From positions 1-64,000 of the forward strand of contig JAEWFC010000012.1 of the NCBI GenBank assembly GCA_023389035.1: DNA of 64,000 nucleotides, given 5' to 3'. Every line of letters begins with the position of its first letter. Position 1 is the first letter of the stretch. The DNA is from Acidobacteriota bacterium. GTDB lineage: Bacteria > Acidobacteriota > Blastocatellia > Pyrinomonadales > Pyrinomonadaceae. This document shows positions 1 through 7,139 of the stretch, piece after piece. The position numbers and the translations under genes were made by a program. The notes under the pieces are model-generated. The model did no database searches. It was given only the letters and a program-made list of their open reading frames with translations, and had not been told where the DNA came from.

Positions 1-517
1 CGCCGAGCTTTATCGCCTGGCATAGCTCCACTCTTTTCCTTGATGAAAATTCTTTTCGAACATGATCAAAATGGGGATTATACTAAGTCCAAGTAGGCGC
101 ATGCGGCTAGGACTCTCATCTACGACAGCAGGCTCTTGTCTTCGACATGGCCTATACGCATAACCGAGAAGACCCGCAGCGAGACCCGCCCCTTATCGGC
201 TTTGCCCTCGCTCTTTCGTCAACTGACGAGTGCCCGGCCTTGGGTTGAGAAAACCACGTGTGTGAGCAGGTTTGTATACGTGTGTGCCATACGAAAAATG
301 CCTTCGTCTTCGCCGACTCAAAACGATATCAATCTTACTCACATCTCGCGATGTAAATAAGCCATCGGCTTCGCCGATTCAAGACTAAGGTCCGCATCTT
401 GCGATGTGGGCTACAGGTAAGCCATCGGCTTCGCCGATTCAAGACCAGGCCCGCATCTGTCGCGCGGATCGGTGATAGCAAATTCATAAGTTAGTACGTT
501 CCGTCTGCGTTGTGCAT
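1..517. other. Gene-free left end of the window
   Basis: No convincing coding sequence is visible on either strand in these 517 bases. The only long reading frame, at 136-360 on the plus strand, has no recognisable domain, no ribosome binding site and a composition typical of random translation. The stretch holds the tandem repeat described separately and otherwise nothing I can name. It lies beyond the 3' end of the minus-strand glycosyltransferase gene, so it may be the space between two convergent units. Confidence 0.5.
301..470. repeat. Degenerate 60-bp tandem repeat, about three units
   Basis: Units begin near 301, 361 and 421. The first 25 bases of the second and third units (361-385 and 421-445) are identical, and the following block AGGYCCGCATCT is shared as well. 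Unit one is more diverged but keeps the CTTCGCCGA core and the CATCTYGCGATGT block. Each unit carries two short hairpins: ATCGGC-TTC-GCCGAT, and around ACATC-TCGC-GATGT. There are no cas genes and the inter-core segments resemble each other, so this is a decaying satellite-like array or structured noncoding element rather than CRISPR. Confidence 0.6.
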
Positions 518-1780
518 CTACGACACTGCCAGAACATCCTCGATACGGTTGCAGGCGGTCGTGGTGCCGTTTTCGGTGAGGACGATGTTGCTGAGGCTGC
601 GGGCGTTCGCGGCGTAGGTGTTGTCGGCGAGGATCTTTGCGAGCATATCTGCGGCGGTCTCGGCGTTGTAGCGTTCGCGGGTGATCACCTCGGCTACTCC
701 GCGGCGGCGGCAGCGGGCGGCGTTGTCCTGCTGATCGTGGCCGTAGGGCATTATCAGGTGCGGAACTCCGGCACGCAGGACCTGGCCCGTCGTGCCTACG
801 CCCGCTTGGTGAACGACGCACGCCGCATGCGGGAAGAGCTGGGAGAACGGTGCGTAATCAAACCCGACGATCTCATCCGTCAGCCCCGCGGGCGTTTCAT
901 TGAAAACGCCGTACAGCAAGACCGCACGCCGCCGCAGAGCCTTTGCCGCCTTGATGCTCTCGGTAAAGAAATCACGCGGGTCCATTACCGCCGCCGAACC
1001 CAGCGTAAAGACGATCGGCGGCTCGCCGTTATCTAAGAACTCTCGCTGTCCGTCGGGCATCGCACCCATATCGTCCGCACCGTCGTAAAAACAAAACCCG
1101 GTCTGCTCGGTCTGCGGCGGCCAGTCAGGCTGTTTTTCGGCCAGGGCTTTGGAAAAGAGAGCGAGATGCAGCAGCGGCGAAAACTTTCCGTCGAAGATCG
1201 GATCGTGGCGGTCGTCGTGCCCGAGCTCGCGGCGGAATTCGCGGTAGGGCTCGTACCAGGCGCGTGTCGTCCGTTTTGCGAGACCGAACATTGCACGATG
1301 AAACGCAGGCCCGAGAAAACGCAGATTCTCAAGCCACGGCATCTGCGGCGGAACCGGCGGATCTGTCGCGGAAAAGAACGATATCGGCGCGAGACTGGTG
1401 GAGATCCATTTGATCCCGGTAGTTTTTACGACCGAATCCGCCGCAAATACGACCTCACCGGTTATCAGCAGATCGGCACCGTCCACCGCCGCGAGGATGT
1501 CGTCGTACATCTGACGCGTCGCGGGCATCAGCAGGCCTCGCAGGATCGCTTCCGTCCCGGACTTTTTGTCCATCAGCAGCTTGCCGAGTTCAGGATCCTG
1601 AGGGTCGAGGTGCGGTGCCATCGGAGCAAACGCGAGACCTGTAAGCGCGATCTTTTCGCGATACCATTCCATCGCGGCGATCGTGACGTCATGGCCGCGA
1701 GAGCGGAGTTCAAGTCCGATAGCTATTTTGGGGTGGATGTCACCGAGTGAACCGAATGTGGCGAGAACGATCTTTGCCAT
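518..1780 (-). CDS. GT1-family (MGT-type) glycosyltransferase
   Basis: Predicted cytosolic or peripheral glycosyltransferase of the GT-B fold that would move a sugar from a nucleotide-sugar to a lipid or small-molecule acceptor; the acceptor cannot be read from sequence. The 420-residue length suits the UDP-glucosyltransferase/macrolide glycosyltransferase family. The N-terminus has the family start FGSLGDIHP followed by a Rossmann-like ALELRSRGHDV-type strand-helix. The C-terminal half has the donor-binding signature region with HQAGVGTTGQVLRAGVP and then a PYGHDQQDNA segment, where the usual family text is HHGG-GT and D-Q. The usual second His and Gly are replaced by QA, a mild deviation. 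It is the last gene of a minus-strand run with two small membrane proteins (gaps of 9 and 3 bases), so it may glycosylate a membrane lipid. Confidence 0.85.
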   Translation of the reverse strand: MAKIVLATFGSLGDIHPKIAIGLELRSRGHDVTIAAMEWYREKIALTGLAFAPMAPHLDPQDPELGKLLMDKKSGTEAILRGLLMPATRQMYDDILAAVDGADLLITGEVVFAADSVVKTTGIKWISTSLAPISFFSATDPPVPPQMPWLENLRFLGPAFHRAMFGLAKRTTRAWYEPYREFRRELGHDDRHDPIFDGKFSPLLHLALFSKALAEKQPDWPPQTEQTGFCFYDGADDMGAMPDGQREFLDNGEPPIVFTLGSAAVMDPRDFFTESIKAAKALRRRAVLLYGVFNETPAGLTDEIVGFDYAPFSQLFPHAACVVHQAGVGTTGQVLRAGVPHLIMPYGHDQQDNAARCRRRGVAEVITRERYNAETAADMLAKILADNTYAANARSLSNIVLTENGTTTACNRIEDVLAVS

Positions 1781-1789
1781 TGGGAAAGG

Positions 1790-2008
1790 TCAATGGTCGG
1801 AGGCGTTCTCGTCCGCGGCTGCCTGTCGGGCCGCACGCTCTTCATCGAGGATCCGTACGCGGGCTTTCGTCTGTACACGCACACTCAGAAAGAACGCGAC
1901 GCAGCCGAGCACCGCACAGACGTACATGCCGTCGGCGTTGCCGGCCCAGAAGAAGTACGCAGCCGCAAGCCCGAGCATTATCGATATCGCAATAAAGACG
2001 CGGTCCAT
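1790..2008 (-). CDS. Small two-helix membrane protein, unknown function
   Basis: A 72-residue protein with two predicted membrane segments (roughly residues 4-21 and 27-43) followed by a charged Arg/Glu/Ala-rich cytoplasmic tail. I do not recognise a named family. It is supported mainly by position: it starts 3 bases after the DUF4126 gene and ends 9 bases before the glycosyltransferase start, in the same direction, so the three genes look co-transcribed and probably co-translated. The hydrophobic pattern is also clearly non-random. It could be a stability or localisation partner of either neighbour. Confidence 0.6.
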   Translation of the reverse strand: MDRVFIAISIMLGLAAAYFFWAGNADGMYVCAVLGCVAFFLSVRVQTKARVRILDEERAARQAAADENASDH

Positions 2009-2011
2009 AAA

Positions 2012-2638
2012 TTATCCGGCCCGCTTCGCAGCTTCCTTTATCCCCTCACCGCCGAAGAGTGCACGTGCACCGGCGAGCATCCGGCGAAAGGCACGAAAGA
2101 TCTTAGGAAAGAACCATACAAAGAACAGGGCAAATATGATCAGAACGATCGCGATCAGGATCGGAGCGAACACAGCGAGCAGTGTTCCGAGAAATGCGAT
2201 CACATCTTCGACCAGTGAAAGCACCCAGTTGGACACGGGTTCCGGGGAAAGATTTGCACCCGCACGAACCGCCGCTTTGGTACCGTGCGACGCGAACGCA
2301 AAGCCTCCGCCGATGAGCGTCGCGGGAATGGTTATCGCCGGGTCCATATCGGAAACCGCCGCGTAAGCAACGATCGCGCCCGCAGGAACGCGGATAAACG
2401 TGTGCACGACGTCCCAAACGCTGTCGACATACGGAACCTTGTCGGCAAAGAATTCAACGATGTAAAGCCCGCCGGCGATGCCGATGATCCACCAGTTATC
2501 AAGCACCTCGAGCCCGCCGGGAAGCTTTACCCCGCCAAACCTTTGCAGCAGCCCGAGCACTGAAACTGTCGCGTACAGATTTATCCCGGAGGTCCATGCC
2601 GAACCCAGTGCAAGCGTTAATGTCGAGAACCATTCCAT
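2012..2638 (-). CDS. DUF4126 integral membrane protein
   Basis: A 208-residue polytopic membrane protein. The N-terminal stretch (ALGSAWTSGINLYATV) and the following GLLQRFG match the DUF4126 family, whose biochemical function is not established. About five hydrophobic segments are visible, including a long one near residues 145-175 (FLGTLLAVFAPILIAIVLII), then a basic Arg-rich tail. It is the first gene of a three-gene minus-strand run leading to the glycosyltransferase. Upstream lies a heptamer repeat and the four-helix-bundle cassette, which may have displaced the native promoter. Confidence 0.8.
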   Translation of the reverse strand: MEWFSTLTLALGSAWTSGINLYATVSVLGLLQRFGGVKLPGGLEVLDNWWIIGIAGGLYIVEFFADKVPYVDSVWDVVHTFIRVPAGAIVAYAAVSDMDPAITIPATLIGGGFAFASHGTKAAVRAGANLSPEPVSNWVLSLVEDVIAFLGTLLAVFAPILIAIVLIIFALFFVWFFPKIFRAFRRMLAGARALFGGEGIKEAAKRAG

Positions 2639-2644
2639 ATAATT

Positions 2645-2693
2645 AGTGGCGAGTGACGAGTGACGAGTGACAAGTGACGAGTAACGAGCTACT
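2645..2693. repeat. 7-bp tandem repeat, left flank of four-helix-bundle gene
   Basis: Seven consecutive heptamers of the form AGTGACG and close variants (AGTGGCG, AGTGACA, AGTAACG, AGCTACT) run from 2645 to 2693. They end 8 bases before the stop codon of the four-helix-bundle gene. The same heptamer in the opposite orientation occurs on the other side of that gene at 3106-3140, so the two runs are terminal inverted repeats of a roughly 490-bp cassette. Confidence 0.8.
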
Positions 2694-2700
2694 AGTCAGT

Positions 2701-3081
2701 TTACTGGCCCGACCTGGACAATAGAGTCCGTCTCAGTGCGTTAAGCATCTTTCTTACTTCGTCGCCTATCTCCAGGCACTCAGCCGTTTGTTCGCGTGTA
2801 CAGTACTCCAACTCCGTAGATATTACAATCTGGGTGTTCAGTTCCGCTAACGATCCTTCAGCCATGGATATGAACCGCACAAAGTCGGGAGTCGTTCTGC
2901 GGGCTTGGCCCTCCGCAATATTCGACGGGATCGAAACAGCGGCCCGACGCATCTGCGAGACCAACCCAAACTTTTCTTCATTCGGGAATTCTGCTGTCAG
3001 CAGATAAATGCCTTTAACTAGCGAAATACTCTTCTGCCAAACCGTCAGATCTTGGTAGCCGCCGATTTTCTCGCTCATCAC
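2701..3081 (-). CDS. Four-helix-bundle protein (S23/IVS-type)
   Basis: A 126-residue all-helical protein of the family first seen in intervening sequences of 23S rRNA genes and related to the Avd accessory protein of diversity-generating retroelements. Diagnostic text includes YQDLTVWQKSISLVKGIYLL, QMRRAAVSIPSNIAEGQ and SMAEGSLAELNTQI. No enzymatic function is established; members form basic pentameric barrels that can bind nucleic acid. The gene is not inside an rRNA gene here and no reverse transcriptase is nearby. It is flanked by oppositely oriented 7-bp tandem repeats and sits between an operon end and an unrelated operon start, which suggests an inserted cassette rather than a member of either operon. 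Confidence 0.88.
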   Translation of the reverse strand: MMSEKIGGYQDLTVWQKSISLVKGIYLLTAEFPNEEKFGLVSQMRRAAVSIPSNIAEGQARRTTPDFVRFISMAEGSLAELNTQIVISTELEYCTREQTAECLEIGDEVRKMLNALRRTLLSRSGQ

Positions 3082-3105
3082 CTAACTTTGTCGCTTTCAG
3101 CTTTG

Positions 3106-3140
3106 CTCGCCACTCGCCACTAGTCCCTCGCTACTCTTCA
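3106..3140. repeat. 7-bp tandem repeat, right flank of four-helix-bundle gene
   Basis: Heptamers CTCGCCA, CTCGCCA, CTAGTCC, CTCGCTA, CTCTTCA run from 3106 to 3140, the reverse complement of the AGTGACG/AGTGGCG type on the left flank. The fourth unit contains the stop codon of the NtrC-type regulator (3131-3133), so the repeat reaches into the end of that gene. Confidence 0.75.
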
Positions 3141-4504
3141 CCGGCAGTTTCCAACTCGCCGCTCTCATCCCCATCCCGCTTGATACCGAACTTTTCTAGG
3201 CGGTATTGCAGGGTGCGGAATGTTAGGCCGAGCATCTTGGCGGACTTGGTAATGTTGTTGTCGGTGCGTTCCATAGCCTGTAGGATCAGGCTGCGTTCGA
3301 CGTCCTCGAAATTCACGCCTTCGGGCGGCAGTTTGAACTGCAGATCGCCAGATGAGGAGTTTCCGCCGACGCCTGCGGACTGCGTCATTTCGGGCGGCAG
3401 ATCGTCTACGGTCACCGTATCGTTCTCGCAAAGCAAGATCGCACGCTCGATCGCCGATTCCAGTTGCCGGACATTTCCGGGGTAATGGTAATCGGTGAGC
3501 AGCTTCTTCGCGGGCGACGCGATCTCGATCTTTCGGTCCGTGCCGCGGGTGTGCTTTTTGACAAAGTAATCGATGAGAACGGGAATGTCGGTGCGGCGTT
3601 CGCGTAAGGGCGGGATCTCGATCGAGAGTACGTTAAGCCGATAGTAAAGGTCCTCGCGAAAGCGCTGCTCCTCGGTCATTTTCAGCAGGTCGCGATTGGT
3701 CGCTGCAAGCACGCGGACATCGACCGGAATCTCCTTAACACCGCCGACCCTGCGGATCTCTTTCTCCTGCAACGCACGCAAAAGCTTTGCCTGCAGAGCG
3801 ATGTCGAGCTCGCCGATCTCGTCCAAAAAAAGCGTACCGTTATTTGCGATCTCAAAAAGACCCTTCTTTTCTGCGACAGCACCCGTGAATGAGCCTTTCT
3901 CGTGCCCAAAAAGCTCAGATTCCAGCAGATTCTCGTTTATCGCGGCACAGTTTACGGCCTGAAACGTCTCATTTCCGCGAAGGCTGTTCTTATGCATCGA
4001 GCGGGCGATCAATTCTTTACCGGTACCGCTCTCGCCGCGTATCAATACTGTTGAATTGGATTTCGCGATCTTGAGGATCAGCTTTTTTACCTTGTCCATC
4101 TCAGGCGAGACGGAAACGATCTCGGTATCAAGTGCAGAGAGCTTCTTCAGAGCCCGATCGACCGTCTCGAGTAGCTTTTCGCTGTCATAGGGTTTCTGGA
4201 GATAGTCGAATGCCCCAAGCCGCAATGCATCGACCGCCGAGTCGACCGAGCCGTGTGCCGTAAGCAGAATGACGATTATCGACTTGTCGTAGTTGGTAAG
4301 CTCTTTGAGCAGGTCAAGCCCGCTCATGCCGGTCATCTTAAGATCGGAAAGAACGAGGTCGAAACGGCGGGCCTCGACGAATTTCATAGCCGCTTCGCCG
4401 GAGCTTGCGGTTGTTACGTCGTACCCTTCGCCCGAAAGAATGGTTTCCAAGATTTCCCGTTGATTCTTTTCGTCGTCGACAACCAGTATTGATTTTCTTG
4501 CCAT
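3131..4504 (-). CDS. Sigma-54-dependent response regulator (NtrC family)
   Basis: A 457-residue cytosolic transcription activator with the complete three-part architecture. The receiver domain spans residues 1-120 with the phospho-acceptor Asp in LVLSDLKMTG. The AAA+ domain has Walker A GESGTGKE near residue 166, the sigma-54 contact loop as GSFTGA (usually GAFTGA) and Walker B FLDEIGEL. A Fis-type helix-turn-helix at the C-terminus (NNITKSAKMLGLTFRTLQYRL) binds enhancer DNA. It lies downstream of a histidine kinase and a YihY-type membrane protein in one minus-strand run, so the kinase is its probable partner. Targets are unknown. The stop codon overlaps a heptamer repeat, so the extreme C-terminus may have been remodelled by that repeat. 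Confidence 0.95.
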   Translation of the reverse strand: MARKSILVVDDEKNQREILETILSGEGYDVTTASSGEAAMKFVEARRFDLVLSDLKMTGMSGLDLLKELTNYDKSIIVILLTAHGSVDSAVDALRLGAFDYLQKPYDSEKLLETVDRALKKLSALDTEIVSVSPEMDKVKKLILKIAKSNSTVLIRGESGTGKELIARSMHKNSLRGNETFQAVNCAAINENLLESELFGHEKGSFTGAVAEKKGLFEIANNGTLFLDEIGELDIALQAKLLRALQEKEIRRVGGVKEIPVDVRVLAATNRDLLKMTEEQRFREDLYYRLNVLSIEIPPLRERRTDIPVLIDYFVKKHTRGTDRKIEIASPAKKLLTDYHYPGNVRQLESAIERAILLCENDTVTVDDLPPEMTQSAGVGGNSSSGDLQFKLPPEGVNFEDVERSLILQAMERTDNNITKSAKMLGLTFRTLQYRLEKFGIKRDGDESGELETAGEE

Positions 4505-4531
4505 AGGTTATAAGATGCGTATTATTTTCGA

Positions 4532-5437
4532 TCAGGTGTTGGCATTCTTGCCGGTCTCGGATGTTTCTTCAGCGACCTGTTTCGGATCCTCCGTTTCTTT
4601 TTCGACTCCCGACTTCTCGTCCATGATGGCGTTGATCGCCCCGCCTATCAATATCACTAAAGCCGTCAGATAAAGCCAAAGCAATAGGATGATCACCGCT
4701 CCGAGCGATCCGTAGGTCGCCGCGTACGAGTCAAAGAACGTCAGATACAACCGGAATGCTGAGGATAGGACGATCCACAGTAACACGCCGATCACAGCTC
4801 CGGGAGTTATCCATTTCCACTGAAGCGGTGCGTGATTCGGGGCGAAGTTGTACAGCAGAGCGAACGCCAAGAGTAGCATTGCGAGTACGAACAGCAGTTC
4901 GAGGGCCTCGAGAATGTACGGCGATTCGACCGGCAGCACTGAAGCAAGAAACTGCGATCCGTAAACAACGACTACGAGCGTGCCGAGTATCAGAATTCCC
5001 AGACCAACGGTGAGAGCCAGTGAAGTCGCTTTTGCTACCAACCACGAACGCGTCTCTTTAAGATTGTAAACCTCATTGAGAGTGCCGCGCATGTTATCGA
5101 CACCGGCTGAGGCAGACCAGAGAGTCAGCAAGATGCCCAAGGTAAGTTTTCCGCCCGAAGCGCTTTGGATAACTTCCGTGATCGTGGTCCGCACCAGTTC
5201 GAAAGCAGACGCCGGCATTACTTGGCCGAGGATCGCAAATAGCTCGCGATGCAGATTGTCATCGTCGCTTAAGATGATGCCGATCAGCGTCACGAGAAAC
5301 AACAATAGCGGGAAGAGCGCGAAAGAGAAATAAAAAGCGACCTGTGCGGCATTCCCAAGAATGTCATCGTCGTTCATCTTTTGCCGCAGCCGGTCAAAGA
5401 TCTCGCGGAATGAAAGTTTTTCTTTGTTCTCAGCCAT
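4532..5437 (-). CDS. YihY/BrkB-family inner membrane protein
   Basis: A 301-residue polytopic membrane protein of the YihY/virulence factor BrkB family, often mislabelled ribonuclease BN. Family text includes NAAQVAFYFSFALFPLLLFL, the SASAGVDNMRGTLNEVYNL loop, and YGSLGAVIILLLWLYLTALVILIGGAINA at the end of the membrane part. Six membrane helices are expected, with charged cytoplasmic ends. Molecular function is unsettled in the family. It is placed between the sensor kinase (5-base gap) and its presumed response regulator (27-base gap), so it may feed the sensor a membrane signal or be part of the response. Confidence 0.92.
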   Translation of the reverse strand: MAENKEKLSFREIFDRLRQKMNDDDILGNAAQVAFYFSFALFPLLLFLVTLIGIILSDDDNLHRELFAILGQVMPASAFELVRTTITEVIQSASGGKLTLGILLTLWSASAGVDNMRGTLNEVYNLKETRSWLVAKATSLALTVGLGILILGTLVVVVYGSQFLASVLPVESPYILEALELLFVLAMLLLAFALLYNFAPNHAPLQWKWITPGAVIGVLLWIVLSSAFRLYLTFFDSYAATYGSLGAVIILLLWLYLTALVILIGGAINAIMDEKSGVEKETEDPKQVAEETSETGKNANT

Positions 5438-5442
5438 CGTAC

Positions 5443-6966
5443 TCAGACCGTGATCGACATTTCCTGAAGGTTCGTCTCAACGGTCGGCAGACGAAGTGCA
5501 AATTTCGTGCCCTCGCCGACGACTGATTCGACCTCGATCGTTCCAAAATGGCTCTCGACGATCTTCTGCACGATCGCAAGGCCCAGCCCGGTGCCCGTTT
5601 CTTTGGTGGAGAAATAGGGCTCGAAGATCTTGGTGAGGTTCTCCTCGGGAATTCCGTTTCCCGTATCAGAGATCTCAAAGCGGACGAATCGCCGATCAGC
5701 CTCTGGCATGATCTTTACGTTAAGATTACCGCCCTCATTCCCCATTGATTGCACCGCGTTGATAAAGAGATTGTTGAAGACCGAGCGAAGAAACTCGGGA
5801 TCACCGATGATCTTCGGTACGTCCTCATGCTCGACGACGGCTAGCTTTATATTGTTCTCCTCGGCCTGACCCTCGACGATCCGGAGCGAATCTTCAACGA
5901 TCTCGCGAGGGACAAGCGGACGCGGCTGGATGTTTGCGGGACGCGAGTAATTCAGAAAATCTGAGATCTGTGAGTTTATTCGGGCGACCTCGTCCTTGAT
6001 CTGGGAAACCAGCTTTCGAAACACCTTTTCTTTTGCGGCGTCCTCCGGGGCAAGCTTTGAGCGCAGGTGATCGAGCGTAAGATTGATGTAATTAAGCGGG
6101 TTTCTGATCTCATGAGCGATCGCTGAGCCGAGCCGTCCGATGACGGCGCTTTTTTCCGCCTGCTGCAGTTGCTCCTCGAGCTCTTTTGATTTTTCCAGCT
6201 CGGCGGTCATCTCGTTGAAACGGTGAGCGAGCCGACCCATTTCATCATTACGCGAGACGGGAACGCGAAAGCCATAGTCCCCTTCTGCGATACGCCTCGC
6301 AGCGTTTGACAGGTCGGAGATCGGACGAGTAAACCGCCAGACGAGCAGAAAGGTGAGGGCCGTCGATACAAGAAATATCGCCAGCGTATATACAAGAGGT
6401 TCGGCCGCACGCCAGGCGACTTCACTCGTATCGTTTTTCAGGACCACTACGACGTAATAGCGTCCATCGCTGGTTTCAATCGGGATTGCGTGGGACTCAT
6501 CATCGCGGGTCTCGGGTTCGACCACGGTGCGGGTGGGGAATCGTGCAAGGTCTGCGCCAAGCCTGGCTCCTTCCATTAACGGTGGCAGGTCGTTCAACTC
6601 CGCCAGATCCTTGAAAACTTCGGTCCCGTCTTCAGCGACCTTAGGCACGTTATCCGGATCCAGGCTATCCGTGATCTGCCAGCGCTCATTAATTATTATG
6701 ACGTCGCGAATTCGGTCCCGAGCCTGCGTATCGAGAAAGGTTTGGCCGGGTTGGTTGATGAGGTCTTCGAGATATTCACGGTTCGAGGTGATGCCGCTTA
6801 CACCGAGAGCGATGCCGGCCACGAGGGTCTGTTCCTGAATTTCGCGTCGCTCTTCATTCTCTCGCTGGGTCCTTAAATTAAGGTAAAACTGAACACCCAG
6901 CGTCGCGACGAGCAGGAACGACAATATGATCAGCAGTCGGCCGCGAAATGTGTTGAATAGTTCCAT
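5443..6966 (-). CDS. Membrane sensor histidine kinase with HAMP domain
   Basis: A 507-residue inner-membrane histidine kinase. A first membrane helix at about residues 9-28 and a second near 193-213 bracket a periplasmic sensor region of about 160 residues with no family I recognise. Then come HAMP, a coiled segment, HisKA with the phospho-acceptor His in AIAHEIRNPLNYI, and HATPase_c with an N-box, DTGNGIPEENL and GTGLGLAIV. The NtrB-like kinase core fits control of the NtrC-type regulator two genes downstream. It is the first gene of its operon; the 173-base gap upstream is shared with the divergent transpeptidase gene, so its promoter must lie there too. Confidence 0.95.
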   Translation of the reverse strand: MELFNTFRGRLLIILSFLLVATLGVQFYLNLRTQRENEERREIQEQTLVAGIALGVSGITSNREYLEDLINQPGQTFLDTQARDRIRDVIIINERWQITDSLDPDNVPKVAEDGTEVFKDLAELNDLPPLMEGARLGADLARFPTRTVVEPETRDDESHAIPIETSDGRYYVVVVLKNDTSEVAWRAAEPLVYTLAIFLVSTALTFLLVWRFTRPISDLSNAARRIAEGDYGFRVPVSRNDEMGRLAHRFNEMTAELEKSKELEEQLQQAEKSAVIGRLGSAIAHEIRNPLNYINLTLDHLRSKLAPEDAAKEKVFRKLVSQIKDEVARINSQISDFLNYSRPANIQPRPLVPREIVEDSLRIVEGQAEENNIKLAVVEHEDVPKIIGDPEFLRSVFNNLFINAVQSMGNEGGNLNVKIMPEADRRFVRFEISDTGNGIPEENLTKIFEPYFSTKETGTGLGLAIVQKIVESHFGTIEVESVVGEGTKFALRLPTVETNLQEMSITV

Positions 6967-7001
6967 TCTTTGCGTCGGCTAAACAAGTGCTTAAAATTAG
7001 C

Positions 7002-7030
7002 TTGCGCCCCTTATCAACGAATGTTATAGT
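7002..7030 (+). promoter_or_regulatory. Candidate sigma-70 promoter for the transpeptidase gene
   Basis: TTGCGC at 7002-7007 and TATAGT at 7025-7030 are separated by 17 bases, about 110 bases upstream of the start codon at 7140. The boxes match the consensus at 4 and 5 positions. Intergenic position and perfect spacing support it; no transcript data are available. Confidence 0.4.
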
Positions 7031-7139
7031 TTCCGTTAGCGATTTCGCAAAACCCCGTTAACTTTAACGTTATCTGACCTACGGGGCTGAAGTCTCCTCG
7101 TTTCACCCAAAACTTAATCACGTTCACTTGAGGTAAAGC

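Noticed and set aside
136..360. 74-codon plus-strand frame
   Set aside because: No ribosome binding site, no family, and it runs into the tandem repeat; composition looks random.
301..470. CRISPR array at the left edge
   Set aside because: Only two or three units, the intervening segments resemble one another, and no cas gene is present.
2701..3081. Diversity-generating retroelement accessory gene
   Set aside because: The four-helix fold fits, but no reverse transcriptase, template repeat or variable repeat is in the window.
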